A stretch of 64,000 bases of DNA from Aminipila sp963524205 (GTDB lineage: Bacteria; Bacillota; Clostridia; Peptostreptococcales; Anaerovoracaceae), in assembly GCA_963524205.1 (NCBI GenBank), contig CAURED010000003.1:182229-246228 (forward strand), read 5' to 3'. A model generated the notes under the pieces. That model did not search any database and was not told where the DNA came from. It saw only the letters and a list, made by a program, of their open reading frames with translations. This document shows, in pieces, positions 35,532-44,058 of the stretch. The translations under genes and the position numbers were made by a program. Every line of letters begins with the position of its first letter. Position 1 is the first letter of the stretch.

Positions 35532-35614
35532 ATCTGTTTCACCTTTCAAATTATTATAAAAGGCTGATAAGTTTCAGCTTTTGCCAAAACCCACCAGCCT
35601 GCGTTTAAATTTTC

Positions 35615-37291
35615 TTATTTCTTCCAAGAACTCTTTAAGTCTACAATTCTATTAAATACTTTCTCCGTATCATTTGAAAGTTTTGTATCGGCAATATAAT
35701 AGCCGTGTCTAAAGAACTGGAAGCGTTCGCCCGGTTTTGCTTCTGCAATCGCAGGTTCTGCATAAGCCTCAATTTCCTTTAATGAATCAGGGTTCATAAC
35801 ATTTTCGCCATTTTCATCTTCTACCATCAGGTATCCATATTGACGAATCCTAATTTTAACTGCAGTTTTAGCATCTACCCAATGGATCGTGCCTTTTACC
35901 TTACGCCCTTCGAAGCCACTTCCGCTTTTGGTTTCTGGATCATAAGTACAGTGAAGTTCTTTTATGCTGCCATCTTCATTCTTAATAACTTCATTACAAG
36001 TAATAAAGTATGCTCCCTTAAATCGAACTTCGTTACCTGGAAATAACCTAAAGTACTTCTTAACAGGAATTTCCATAAAGTCTTCACCATCTACATAAAG
36101 CTCTCTTGAGAAGGCCACCATTCGGTTACCCATCTCTGGAACTTCTTTGTTGTTTTCAAGTTCCACTTCTTCCGTCTGCTCTTCAGGGTAGTTTGTTATA
36201 ACAATCTTAATTGGATTCTCCACAACATTTCTGCTCAAAACCTTATTCTTAAGATCTTCTCTAACACAGTGTTCAAGTAATGCGATATCTACCAGGCTAT
36301 TTGCCTTTGACACACCAATTCTTTCACAGAAATCTCTTACAGCTTCCGGTGTATATCCTCTTCTTCTTAAACCTGCAATAGTAGGCATACGAGGGTCATC
36401 CCAGCCTTCAACAACTGCGTCATCAACCATAGCTTTTAAATATCTCTTAGACATCACAGTATTTGTAATATTTAATCTTGCAAACTCAATCTGTTGTGGA
36501 GGAGCCTGCCACCATCCAAGCTCATTAAGCACCCACTCGTACAGTGGTCTGTGATCCTCAAATTCAAGTGTACATATTGAATGTGTGATTCCTTCAATAG
36601 CGTCCTCAATTGGATGTGCAAAATCATACATAGGATAAATGCACCATTTATCACCTGTATTATGATGAGTAGTATGAGCTATTCTGTAAATAACTGGATC
36701 TCTTAAATTAATATTAGGAGAAGCCATGTCTATTTTAGCTCGAAGGACCTTTTCTCCATCAGTATACTTGCCTTCTCGCATTTCCTCAAAAAGCGCAAGA
36801 TTTTCTTCTATACTTCTATTTCTATATGGACTTTCCTTACCAGGTTCTCTTAAAGTCCCTCTATATTCTCTAATTTGTTCTGCATTTAAGTCACATACAA
36901 AAGCCCTGCCCTTTTTTATAAGTTCAATAGCTGCTTCGTACATTTTATCAAAATACTCGGATGCCCAAAGTCTTTTATCCCATTGGAATCCAAGCCATTT
37001 TACATCTTGTTCAATGGAATCTACATATTCCACATCCTCTTTTACGGGATTTGTATCATCATATCTTAAATTGCACATTCCACCATATTTTTGTGCAGTT
37101 GAAAAATTTAAGCATATTGATTTAGCATGTCCTATATGAAGATAACCATTTGGTTCCGGAGGAAATCTGGTGTATACCTTATCTCCATATTTTTGAGTTT
37201 CCAAATCTTTATCGATAATATTATGAATAAAATTGGAAGCTGCCTGTGTTTCTGTCACTTCAGAATTAACGTCCTTGTTAATGTCAGCCAT
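35615..37291 (-). CDS. glnS: Glutaminyl-tRNA synthetase
   Basis: 558 aa, class I. It has the HIGH motif in PPEPNGYLHIGHAKS, KMSKS-like VMSKRYL, RYDDTNP, and the C-terminal anticodon-binding barrels (RFKGAYFITCNEV). It attaches Gln to tRNA-Gln. It is GlnRS rather than GluRS, from the LHIGHAKSICLNF context and the beta-barrel C-terminal domains. Many Firmicutes lack GlnRS and use the amidotransferase route, so acquisition by transfer at some point is plausible. A GGGGGAAGGAT site precedes the ATG and a promoter lies at 37375-37404. No T-box is seen in the short leader. Confidence 0.95.
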   Translation of the reverse strand: MADINKDVNSEVTETQAASNFIHNIIDKDLETQKYGDKVYTRFPPEPNGYLHIGHAKSICLNFSTAQKYGGMCNLRYDDTNPVKEDVEYVDSIEQDVKWLGFQWDKRLWASEYFDKMYEAAIELIKKGRAFVCDLNAEQIREYRGTLREPGKESPYRNRSIEENLALFEEMREGKYTDGEKVLRAKIDMASPNINLRDPVIYRIAHTTHHNTGDKWCIYPMYDFAHPIEDAIEGITHSICTLEFEDHRPLYEWVLNELGWWQAPPQQIEFARLNITNTVMSKRYLKAMVDDAVVEGWDDPRMPTIAGLRRRGYTPEAVRDFCERIGVSKANSLVDIALLEHCVREDLKNKVLSRNVVENPIKIVITNYPEEQTEEVELENNKEVPEMGNRMVAFSRELYVDGEDFMEIPVKKYFRLFPGNEVRFKGAYFITCNEVIKNEDGSIKELHCTYDPETKSGSGFEGRKVKGTIHWVDAKTAVKIRIRQYGYLMVEDENGENVMNPDSLKEIEAYAEPAIAEAKPGERFQFFRHGYYIADTKLSNDTEKVFNRIVDLKSSWKK

Positions 37292-37374
37292 TATCCTTCC
37301 CCCTAATTTTCTTTTTCAATGTTGAGATTTTTTACGGCAAAGCCATTACTATCTAAATCTCATTCTAAATAAAC

Positions 37375-37404
37375 ATTATAACATTCTAGTTGCTTTTCGT
37401 GCAA
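37375..37404 (-). promoter_or_regulatory. Promoter of glnS
   Basis: Minus-strand TTGCAC (37399-37404), 18-nt spacer, TATAAT (37375-37380), giving a leader of roughly 75 nt. Confidence 0.6.
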
Positions 37405-37430
37405 TAAGTATTTAAAATAATGGTATGTCC

Positions 37431-37449
37431 GCCACAAACATTTTGTGGC
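37431..37449. repeat. Inverted repeat upstream of coaBC
   Basis: Perfect GCCACAAA / TTTGTGGC with a 3-nt loop, in the divergent spacer between glnS and coaBC. It has no T-run; it could be an operator. Confidence 0.45.
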
Positions 37450-37495
37450 TATATACAATTTATAAAATAAATCGATTTAGAAAGGTAACTTCATT

Positions 37496-38701
37496 ATGTT
37501 AACAGGAAAAACCGTTGTACTGGGAATAACAGGCAGTATTGCTGCTTATAAAACCGCGTATTTAGCAAGTGCCTTAAAGAAGCAGCATTGTGATGTACAT
37601 GTAATAATGACTAAGAATGCCTGTGAATTTATAACACCGCTTACTTTTGAAACACTAACAGGTAACAAATGCCTTGTTGATACATTTGATAGAGATTTTA
37701 AATTTGATGTGACACATATCTCAATTGCCAAAAAAGCTGATTTAATTATGATTGCACCTGCTAGTGCAAATGTTATCGCTAAACTTGCAAACGGAATTGC
37801 AGATGATATGCTTACGACCACTGTTTTAGCCTCTAAAGCTATAAAACTAGTATCTCCTGCCATGAATACCAATATGTATCAAAATCCTATTACACAGGAT
37901 AATTTAAAGAAATTAGGTGATTATGGATTTGAAATCATCACCCCCGCTACAGGCTTACTTGCTTGCAACGATGTAGGCGAAGGAAAAATGCCTGAGCCCC
38001 AAATATTATTTGAATGTATTCTAAAACATCTGGCTATGGAAAAAGACCTGACCGGGAAAAAGGTTATTGTGACTGCTGGACCTACTCAAGAGGCTATCGA
38101 TCCTGTCAGATATATTACTAACCATTCTACCGGAAAAATGGGATATGCCATAGCAAAAGCCTGCATGCTCCGTGGTGCACAAGTTACATTAGTCACAGGG
38201 AAAACAGCTATTGAACCACCTATGTTTGTTGACATTGTATCCGTCACTTCTGCCAAAGATATGTATGATGCTATATGCGAAAGATCTGACTCTGCTGACA
38301 TGGTATTTAAAGCTGCCGCCGTTGCGGATTATACACCATCTGTTACCTATAACAATAAAGTAAAAAAGAAAGATGACGATTTAGCTATTCCTTTAAAAAG
38401 AACAGAAGATATCCTAAAACATTTAGGCTCTATAAAAAAGCAAACACAAATTCTATGTGGTTTCTCTATGGAGACAGAAAACATGCTGGAGAATTCACAA
38501 GCAAAACTTGCGAAAAAAAATGTAGATATGATTGTCGCCAATAACTTGAAAGTTGCAGGTGCCGGATTTGGAACAGACACCAATATAGTAACTATTATCA
38601 CCAAAGACGGCTATAATGAACTTCCAATCATGTCAAAATTTGATACAGCTAATACCATTATAGATGGAGCATTAAAATGCTATGAAAATAAAAATGTATA
38701 A
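37496..38701 (+). CDS. coaBC: Bifunctional phosphopantothenoylcysteine decarboxylase/phosphopantothenate-cysteine ligase
   Basis: 401 aa. The N-terminal flavoprotein half (1-180) has GITGSIAAYKTAYLAS, the active-site His in VTHISIAKKAD, PAMNTNMYQNP and the substrate-clamp Cys in GLLACNDVGEGKM. The C-terminal synthetase half has VTAGPTQEAIDPVRYITNHS (in part), GKMGYAIA and KAAAVADYTP. It makes 4'-phosphopantetheine for coenzyme A. AAAGG lies 10 nt before the ATG. It is divergent from glnS and monocistronic. Confidence 0.95.
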   Translation: MLTGKTVVLGITGSIAAYKTAYLASALKKQHCDVHVIMTKNACEFITPLTFETLTGNKCLVDTFDRDFKFDVTHISIAKKADLIMIAPASANVIAKLANGIADDMLTTTVLASKAIKLVSPAMNTNMYQNPITQDNLKKLGDYGFEIITPATGLLACNDVGEGKMPEPQILFECILKHLAMEKDLTGKKVIVTAGPTQEAIDPVRYITNHSTGKMGYAIAKACMLRGAQVTLVTGKTAIEPPMFVDIVSVTSAKDMYDAICERSDSADMVFKAAAVADYTPSVTYNNKVKKKDDDLAIPLKRTEDILKHLGSIKKQTQILCGFSMETENMLENSQAKLAKKNVDMIVANNLKVAGAGFGTDTNIVTIITKDGYNELPIMSKFDTANTIIDGALKCYENKNV

Positions 38702-38745
38702 AATCACATTTCATACACTGTAGACAACATTTCATGCAAAAATGG

Positions 38746-38774
38746 TTGACTTTATTAATGAAATCCGATATATA
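38746..38774 (+). promoter_or_regulatory. Promoter of the unknown membrane-anchored protein gene
   Basis: TTGACT (38746-38751), 17-nt spacer, TATATA (38769-38774), about 47 nt before the TTG start at 38821. Confidence 0.55.
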
Positions 38775-38820
38775 AGCCATAGGGAATCAAATATATATTT
38801 AGAAATTGTGGGTGATAGTA

Positions 38821-39531
38821 TTGGATAATAAAAAAGGATTATCTCTGAATCAAAGTAAGAGAAAAATAATAATTGTATTTTTAATATTGTTGTTGTGTTT
38901 GTTAGCAGTGCTATATGTAATAAATATGAAACCTAAAGACTTTTCCAAGCAGCCAGGATATAACCAGTTACTAGAAAATGCGATTATAGCAAAAAACGCA
39001 GAAATGCAAAAGGATAGAGAAAAAGCAAAAGCTGAAGGTAGTGATTGGTTTATGGTTCCAAAGGAAATGGATAAAGATCCTAGATATCATAATAGTGATG
39101 GCACCTTAAATATGGACATGGTTTGTGAAGAACTCGGAATCTCCGCAGATTCTCCCCAGGGAGCAACAAAGGAAACTCAGTTGTCATCAGAAGATAAAGC
39201 TATTAAGCCTCATGTTTTAGAAGGCACAGAGATAGCTATCTATTCTGACGAAAATAAAAAATTATGGAGATTAAATAAGGGTGATGTCATTAAATTCCAT
39301 GTATTTGTGGATACAGAGTATTATAACAACGTTGGAGCTCTTTATTTTGGAGCACTAAAAGACGAAGAGCCTTTTTTGATAGATAATCTTGATATTGATA
39401 ATAGTGTAGACGTTACTTCAGAGCATGAATTTGAATATACAGCAACTGAATCGGGTAACTACCATTTTTATCTATTTAGGGGTTCAAATGAGCCAATTAT
39501 AATAAAATGGATTGACATTTCAAGAAGTTGA
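38821..39531 (+). CDS. Membrane-anchored extracellular protein of unknown function
   Basis: 236 aa from a TTG at 38821 with GGGTGA 5 nt upstream; other in-frame TTG/GTG codons lie at 38806 and 38812. Residues about 14-36 form one membrane helix after a basic start (SKRKIIIVFLILLLCLLAVL). A charged, Lys/Glu-rich stretch (about 45-75) follows, then a C-terminal region of about 100 residues (HVLEGTEIAIYSDENKKLW onwards). That region has alternating hydrophobic strands and Tyr/Phe, suggesting a beta sandwich. No catalytic motif is seen. The gene has its own promoter and terminator. I do not recognise the family. Confidence 0.75.
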   Translation: MDNKKGLSLNQSKRKIIIVFLILLLCLLAVLYVINMKPKDFSKQPGYNQLLENAIIAKNAEMQKDREKAKAEGSDWFMVPKEMDKDPRYHNSDGTLNMDMVCEELGISADSPQGATKETQLSSEDKAIKPHVLEGTEIAIYSDENKKLWRLNKGDVIKFHVFVDTEYYNNVGALYFGALKDEEPFLIDNLDIDNSVDVTSEHEFEYTATESGNYHFYLFRGSNEPIIIKWIDISRS

Positions 39532-39541
39532 TTATAAAAAT

Positions 39542-39592
39542 AAAAAACAATGTAAATTATTTAAGGGAATGAATAATTCACATTGTTTTTTT
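39542..39592. terminator. Bidirectional terminator
   Basis: Long stem AAAAACAATGT-AATTATT / AATAATT-ACATTGTTTTT (one internal mismatch) with T-runs on both sides. It ends the unknown gene. The 230 nt from here to the ABC transporter genes hold nothing I can support. Confidence 0.85.
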
Positions 39593-39825
39593 ATGACTTA
39601 TATACAAGGATAACTGCAAGATATAACTAAATCTAGAAGTTTTAGATATCTCTTATTCAGTTACCTTCTTTGCAGGGTAGTTTATCCCATCAATTTGTAT
39701 CCCCAAATAGTCGTTTCCTTTCGTCTGAATCCCTTGACACAGGGTCATCTCCTTTTTTCTGTGGCATATTAAAAAACCCCATGAACGATGTATTGATTTT
39801 ACACCATTCAAGAGGTAATTTACAT

Positions 39826-40593
39826 TTATCTTAATACGGAGCTTAAAAAATCTTTCAATCTCTCACTTTTGGGATTCTGGAATATTTCATCCGCGGTTCC
39901 TTCTTCAACAATCCTTCCAGCATCCATAAAAATTACACGGTCTGCAACTTCTCTAGCAAATCCCATTTCATGAGTCACGATGACCATAGTGGTATGTTCC
40001 TCTGACAGTCGTCTCATAACATTTAAAACTTCACCAGTTATTTCAGGATCAAGGGCACTGGTAGGCTCGTCAAACAGCATGATCTCAGGATTCATAGCAA
40101 GGCCTCTAGCGATAGCAACTCTTTGCTTCTGACCACCAGAAAGCTGTGCTGGATAAGCCGCTGCCTTATAATCTAATCCTACCATTTCCAATAATTTACG
40201 GCCCCTTTTTTCTGCTTCTGCTCTGCTTTGTTTTTTTACCTTTATAGGTGCATAGCATACATTTTCCAGGCAAGTCATGTGAGGAAATAAATTAAAGTGC
40301 TGAAAAATCATTCCTGTCTCTGCACATATATTTTTAAGTTCCTTGTCTGAAAGATAAGTTGCCTTCTGCCCTGATTTTGTTTCAACAAAAGTATCTCCGT
40401 TCAATGTAATGCTGCCACTGGTAATTCTCTCTAGACAGTTAATACATCTTAAAAGCGTGCTTTTGCCTGAGCCTGATGGACCTATAATAGCCACTGTTTC
40501 TCCTTTGTTCATGGCGAAATTCACGTTATCAAGAGCGAGACAGCCCGAAAACTGCTTTACAATATTTTTCATATCCAGAATAACGGATTCCAT
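39826..40593 (-). CDS. glnQ: Polar amino acid ABC transporter ATP-binding protein
   Basis: 255 aa. Walker A GPSGSGKST, Q-loop MIFQHFNLFPHMT, signature LSGGQKQRVAIARGLA, Walker B IMLFDEPTSALDPE and H-switch VIVTHEMGFA. It is typical of PAAT-family GlnQ/ArtP-like ATPases and drives uptake. AAGGAGGGG precedes the ATG. It overlaps the permease gene by 25 nt. Confidence 0.95.
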   Translation of the reverse strand: MESVILDMKNIVKQFSGCLALDNVNFAMNKGETVAIIGPSGSGKSTLLRCINCLERITSGSITLNGDTFVETKSGQKATYLSDKELKNICAETGMIFQHFNLFPHMTCLENVCYAPIKVKKQSRAEAEKRGRKLLEMVGLDYKAAAYPAQLSGGQKQRVAIARGLAMNPEIMLFDEPTSALDPEITGEVLNVMRRLSEEHTTMVIVTHEMGFAREVADRVIFMDAGRIVEEGTADEIFQNPKSERLKDFLSSVLR

Positions 40594-41312
40594 CTGTCAC
40601 CCCTCCTTGGTTTATTCTTAACTAACACTTCTTTACCTTCATACTTTGAATAACGTTTTTCAAGATAACTTGATAATAATGTCAATATAAAGGTAAATAG
40701 TAAGTAAATTAATGCTGCTATGACAAATGCCGTAGCGTTTACATCTCTGTTTACTGCACCCCTTGATGCTTTAAATAATTCGGCTACAGAAAGTACTGAA
40801 ACTAATGCCGTATCCTTTATAAGTGTAATTGCTTCATTAGATACTGCTGGCAATACCCTCTTTACAATCTGAGGCAGTATAATGCCCGACATTGTTTGTC
40901 TTTTATCTAAGCCAAGGGATTGAGCCGCTTCATACTGCCCCCTATCAATACTTTCTATTCCGCCTCTGTAGATTTCCGCTAAATACGCAGCATAATTTAG
41001 TACAAAGGTTATAACAGCAGTTGTAAAAGCATCTAGCCTTAAGTCCGTTGCAATGGGTATATAAAAATAGAAGAAAAATAATTGAAGCATCAGAGGGGTC
41101 CCTCTGAATATCCAAATATAAACTTTTGAAATCCACCTGAAAAGCATGAATTTACTATTACTGCCTAACGCAATAGGCAAGCCTAATGGCACAGACAATA
41201 CTAATGTAAAAGTAAAGAGCTTGACGGTTACCCAAGCTCCCTCTAATAAGGACGGCATTAGCACGCCCACATAGTTCATAGTCTCTGCCAGCTGTGAAAA
41301 AATCTGATTCAC
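40569..41312 (-). CDS. Polar amino acid ABC transporter permease
   Basis: 247 aa with about five membrane helices. The EAA coupling loop is seen as QYEAAQSLGLDKRQTMSGIILPQ (in part), and IFRGTPLMLQLFFFYF is characteristic of HisM/GlnP permeases. Only one permease gene is present, so a homodimer is expected. It lies 14 nt after the binding protein gene. The C-terminal tail is basic. Confidence 0.94.
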   Translation of the reverse strand: MNQIFSQLAETMNYVGVLMPSLLEGAWVTVKLFTFTLVLSVPLGLPIALGSNSKFMLFRWISKVYIWIFRGTPLMLQLFFFYFYIPIATDLRLDAFTTAVITFVLNYAAYLAEIYRGGIESIDRGQYEAAQSLGLDKRQTMSGIILPQIVKRVLPAVSNEAITLIKDTALVSVLSVAELFKASRGAVNRDVNATAFVIAALIYLLFTFILTLLSSYLEKRYSKYEGKEVLVKNKPRRGDRWNPLFWI

Positions 41313-41326
41313 TGTACTATTACTCC

Positions 41327-42172
41327 TTATTTATCATATCCCTCAAGTATAACAATATTACGGCCAAACCACTTATTACTGATTTCTTCGGCCTTTCCAC
41401 TTTTTATCACAGCCGCAATAGCCTCTGTTATCTTAGCTGCTACATCAGTATCTTCTACACGACATCCGATAGCGTAGAAATCATCACCAAAGCCATAATC
41501 GCATACTACCATCTTCTTATCTAATTTCGTATTCTTATATTCGCCTAATACCTGGTCAACTGCAATGCAGTCAATCCTGCCTGCCTGCAAATCCATAATG
41601 GCTTCATCATAAGTCTTGTATTCAGAAATTTTATCAGCATATGTATCATACGCTTCATTTGACTTTAGCACTTCAAGGGCAGAAGAATCAGCCTGTGTTC
41701 CTACATTATATTTAGCTAAATCCTCAGCTTTCTCTACTTTAACTGTGTTGTCTTTGGCCATTATAATAATGCTGTTGTTTATATACTTGTCAGTCAAAGC
41801 CATTTTCTTCATTCTTTCATCCGTTACAGACATGCCGTTCCAAATGCAGTCAATTCTTTTGGATGTTAATTCCATTTCTTTGGCATCCCAGTCAATCGGT
41901 TGAAAAGTAATTTTAACACCAAGCTGTTCTCCTACTGCATTTGCAAGATCGATATCAAATCCTGCTAAATTTCCAGATTCATCACGAAATCCCATGGGTG
42001 CAAAAGTATCATCTAATCCGATAACTAATTCTCCTTTATCTTCTATGTATGCCCACCCTGTCAGTTCAGCGTTATCTTTATCTGCAGCCTGGTTAGTATT
42101 TCCGCACCCAACCATTGCAGCCATACCAAACACTAAAGATATTGTAAGTAAAACCGTTAATATTTTTTTCAT
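41327..42172 (-). CDS. Amino acid-binding lipoprotein of the ABC transporter
   Basis: 281 aa. A lipoprotein signal ends in the lipobox MVGCGN (Cys23), followed by an SBP_bac_3 fold: GELVIGLDDTFAPMGFRDES, GFDIDLANAVGEQLG, WNGMSVTDERMKK and the later SALEVLKSN. It binds a polar amino acid outside the membrane. Specificity cannot be read with confidence. AGGAGGA precedes the ATG. It is first in its operon, with a promoter at 42264-42292. Confidence 0.93.
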   Translation of the reverse strand: MKKILTVLLTISLVFGMAAMVGCGNTNQAADKDNAELTGWAYIEDKGELVIGLDDTFAPMGFRDESGNLAGFDIDLANAVGEQLGVKITFQPIDWDAKEMELTSKRIDCIWNGMSVTDERMKKMALTDKYINNSIIIMAKDNTVKVEKAEDLAKYNVGTQADSSALEVLKSNEAYDTYADKISEYKTYDEAIMDLQAGRIDCIAVDQVLGEYKNTKLDKKMVVCDYGFGDDFYAIGCRVEDTDVAAKITEAIAAVIKSGKAEEISNKWFGRNIVILEGYDK

Positions 42173-42263
42173 TTTGCCATCCTCCTAGCTAAATCATTTT
42201 TGTTTATTCTTTCCTATTGATTTTTGTTGTTTTCACTTTAATTCTCTAAAGCGTTATAACATT

Positions 42264-42292
42264 ATGGTAGCATAGGTTTACAGCGCTGTCAA
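42264..42292 (-). promoter_or_regulatory. Promoter with palindromic operator for the amino acid ABC operon
   Basis: Minus-strand TTGACA (42287-42292), 17-nt spacer, TACCAT (42264-42269). The perfect palindrome ACAGCGCTGT (42280-42289) overlaps the -35, a likely repressor site. Confidence 0.65.
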
Positions 42293-42308
42293 TAAATAAT
42301 TAAAAGAT

Positions 42309-42348
42309 GTGGCTTCGCCACTCCGTTAGGGAACCTCATGGTTCCCCT
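42309..42348. repeat. REP-like pair of GC-rich hairpins
   Basis: GTGGC-ttc-GCCAC (42309-42321) is followed 7 nt later by GGGAACC-tcat-GGTTCCC (42329-42346). The GC content stands out from the AT-rich surroundings, and the look is that of a dispersed palindromic element. No second copy was found in this window. Confidence 0.5.
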
Positions 42349-42358
42349 CTACACTTCC

Positions 42359-42407
42359 TTTTTTATATAATAGGAAAATCTATCGATATTTCCTATTATA
42401 TAAAAAA
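42359..42407. repeat. Perfect 19-bp inverted repeat
   Basis: Arms 42359-42377 and 42389-42407 pair perfectly (T-rich start, TATATAATAGGAAA core) around an 11-nt loop that contains TATCGATA. The right arm merges with the T-run of the thiolase terminator. Confidence 0.7.
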
Positions 42408-42430
42408 AGACGGTTGGAAAACCAACCGTC
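42402..42430 (-). terminator. Terminator of the thiolase gene
   Basis: Perfect stem GACGGTTGG / CCAACCGTC with an AAAA loop. On the minus strand it is followed by seven T (plus-strand A at 42402-42408). It lies 32 nt beyond the stop. Confidence 0.9.
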
Positions 42431-42462
42431 AATTTTTTAATTACATATATATGTAATTGAGA

Positions 42463-43641
42463 CTATCTTTCAACGATAAGAGCAGTACCCTGTCCGCCAC
42501 CGATACAAAGTGTAGCAAGACCTGTCTTAGCGTCTCTCTTCATCATTTCAAAGATAAGTGAGATAAGAATTCTTGTTCCGGAAGCTCCGATTGGGTGACC
42601 AATTGCAATAGCTCCGCCGTTTACGTTTGTCTTTTCAGGATCAAGTCCAAGATCCTTTCTAACTGCTAATGACTGAGCAGCAAAAGCTTCGTTAGCTTCT
42701 ACTAAATCAATCTGGTCAATTGTTAATCCAGCCTTTTCAAGAGCTTTCTTTGATGAAGGAACTGGTCCGATACCCATGATAGTTGGATCAACACCAGCTG
42801 AAGCGTATGACTTAATAGTGCAAAGAGGCTTAAGTCCTAATTCGTCAGCCTTTTCCTTTGACATAACTACTACTGCTGCGCCAGCATCATTAATACCTGA
42901 AGCATTAGCTGCTGTAACAACGCCATCTTTCTTGAATGCAGGCTTTAATTTTGCAACTTTATCAATAGTTGTTCCAAATTTAGGGAACTCATCAGTATCA
43001 AATACGATTGGATCGCCTTTTCTCTGAGGGATTTCTACTGGAACGATTTCATCTTTGAACTTACCAGCCTTGATAGCTGCTTCTGCTCTGTTCTGTGAAG
43101 TTACTGAGAATTCATCTAATTCTTGTCTTGTAATGCCCCACTGTTCAGCAATATTTTCAGCAGTGATACCCATGTGGTAATTATTAAATGCGTCAGTAAG
43201 ACCATCGTTTACCATCATATCAATCAACTGAGTATTATTCATTCTAGCTCCATATCTAGCTGCTGGCATAGCATAAGCTGTCTTTGACATGTTTTCTGCA
43301 CCACCTGCAACAACGATATCAGCATCTCCTGCCTTAATAAGCTGTGCTGCTAAAGATACAGCTCTAAGTCCTGAACCGCATACTTTATTTATAGTCATTG
43401 CTGGAACTTCTTTAGGAAGTCCTGCATCAAGACAAATCTGTCTTGCTACGTTCTGTCCAAGTCCACCCTGTAATACACAACCCATAACAACTTCGTCAAC
43501 CTGTTCAGGCTTGATTCCAGCTCTTTCGATAGCGCTTTTAACTGCGATAGCGCCAAGAGTTCTTGTAGGAATATCCTTTAAAGCTCCTCCAAAGCTGCCA
43601 AGAGGTGTTCTAGCTGCACTTACAATTACTACTTCTCTCAT
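42463..43641 (-). CDS. thlA: Acetyl-CoA acetyltransferase (thiolase)
   Basis: 392 aa from the ATG at 43641, which has AAGGAGG 10 nt upstream; an upstream in-frame start lies before that site. The nucleophile Cys is in NKVCGSGLRAV, His in GHPIGASG, and the second Cys in CIGGGQGTA. It is a biosynthetic-type thiolase that condenses two acetyl-CoA to acetoacetyl-CoA, an early step of butyrate formation. Codons are regular and the promoter strong, suggesting high expression. No other butyrate genes adjoin it. Confidence 0.95.
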   Translation of the reverse strand: MREVVIVSAARTPLGSFGGALKDIPTRTLGAIAVKSAIERAGIKPEQVDEVVMGCVLQGGLGQNVARQICLDAGLPKEVPAMTINKVCGSGLRAVSLAAQLIKAGDADIVVAGGAENMSKTAYAMPAARYGARMNNTQLIDMMVNDGLTDAFNNYHMGITAENIAEQWGITRQELDEFSVTSQNRAEAAIKAGKFKDEIVPVEIPQRKGDPIVFDTDEFPKFGTTIDKVAKLKPAFKKDGVVTAANASGINDAGAAVVVMSKEKADELGLKPLCTIKSYASAGVDPTIMGIGPVPSSKKALEKAGLTIDQIDLVEANEAFAAQSLAVRKDLGLDPEKTNVNGGAIAIGHPIGASGTRILISLIFEMMKRDAKTGLATLCIGGGQGTALIVER

Positions 43642-43878
43642 TTTTTTAGTCCTCCTTAAAACCACTTGCAAATAAAATGTGTTATAAATAAATTATGAAT
43701 TTAATTTAAGAGTATTTTCTTAAAAATTAACATAACATAATTAACCTAGTTATTTTTGATGGACAAATATAACATATTGCCCTCATTATATTATATCATA
43801 TCACAATTTCTACTAAATGCAATACACTTGCAAGACAAAATCTTACATAATCGTTATATATTTCACAATATATATTAC

Positions 43879-43907
43879 ATTTTAATCCTTGTTTATCTTA
43901 TTGTCAA
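43879..43907 (-). promoter_or_regulatory. Strong promoter upstream of thiolase
   Basis: Minus-strand TTGACA (43902-43907), 17-nt spacer, TAAAAT (43879-43884), giving a leader of roughly 230 nt. A second promoter-like pair (TTGCAT-N16-TATGAT) lies between it and the gene near 43790-43820. Confidence 0.6.
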
Positions 43908-43993
43908 TATATCTTACGTCCATTTTGTTACTTTATTAACAAAATATTTATACTAAAAAGTCCTCTTCTGTGAGCTTTTATTTCCTATTAAAT

Positions 43994-44024
43994 AAAAAAC
44001 CTGATGCAGCTTTAAAGCATCAGG
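43994..44024 (-). terminator. Terminator of the DUF2156 gene
   Basis: Perfect stem CCTGATGC / GCATCAGG (44000-44007 with 44017-44024) and six T on the minus strand. Confidence 0.85.
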
Positions 44025-44058
44025 CTATTATATTTTTTATTACCCTACTTGTAGAAAT

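Noticed and set aside
39593..39825. Short minus-strand frames of about 30 codons downstream of the ABC ATPase gene
   Set aside because: One begins with AGGAG touching the ATG, and two frames overlap each other with similar openness. No homology is recognised, so they cannot be told from chance.
43642..44058. Plus-strand frames in the AT-rich spacer after thiolase
   Set aside because: They lack ribosome sites and family features; the spacer is explained by two promoters and a terminator.
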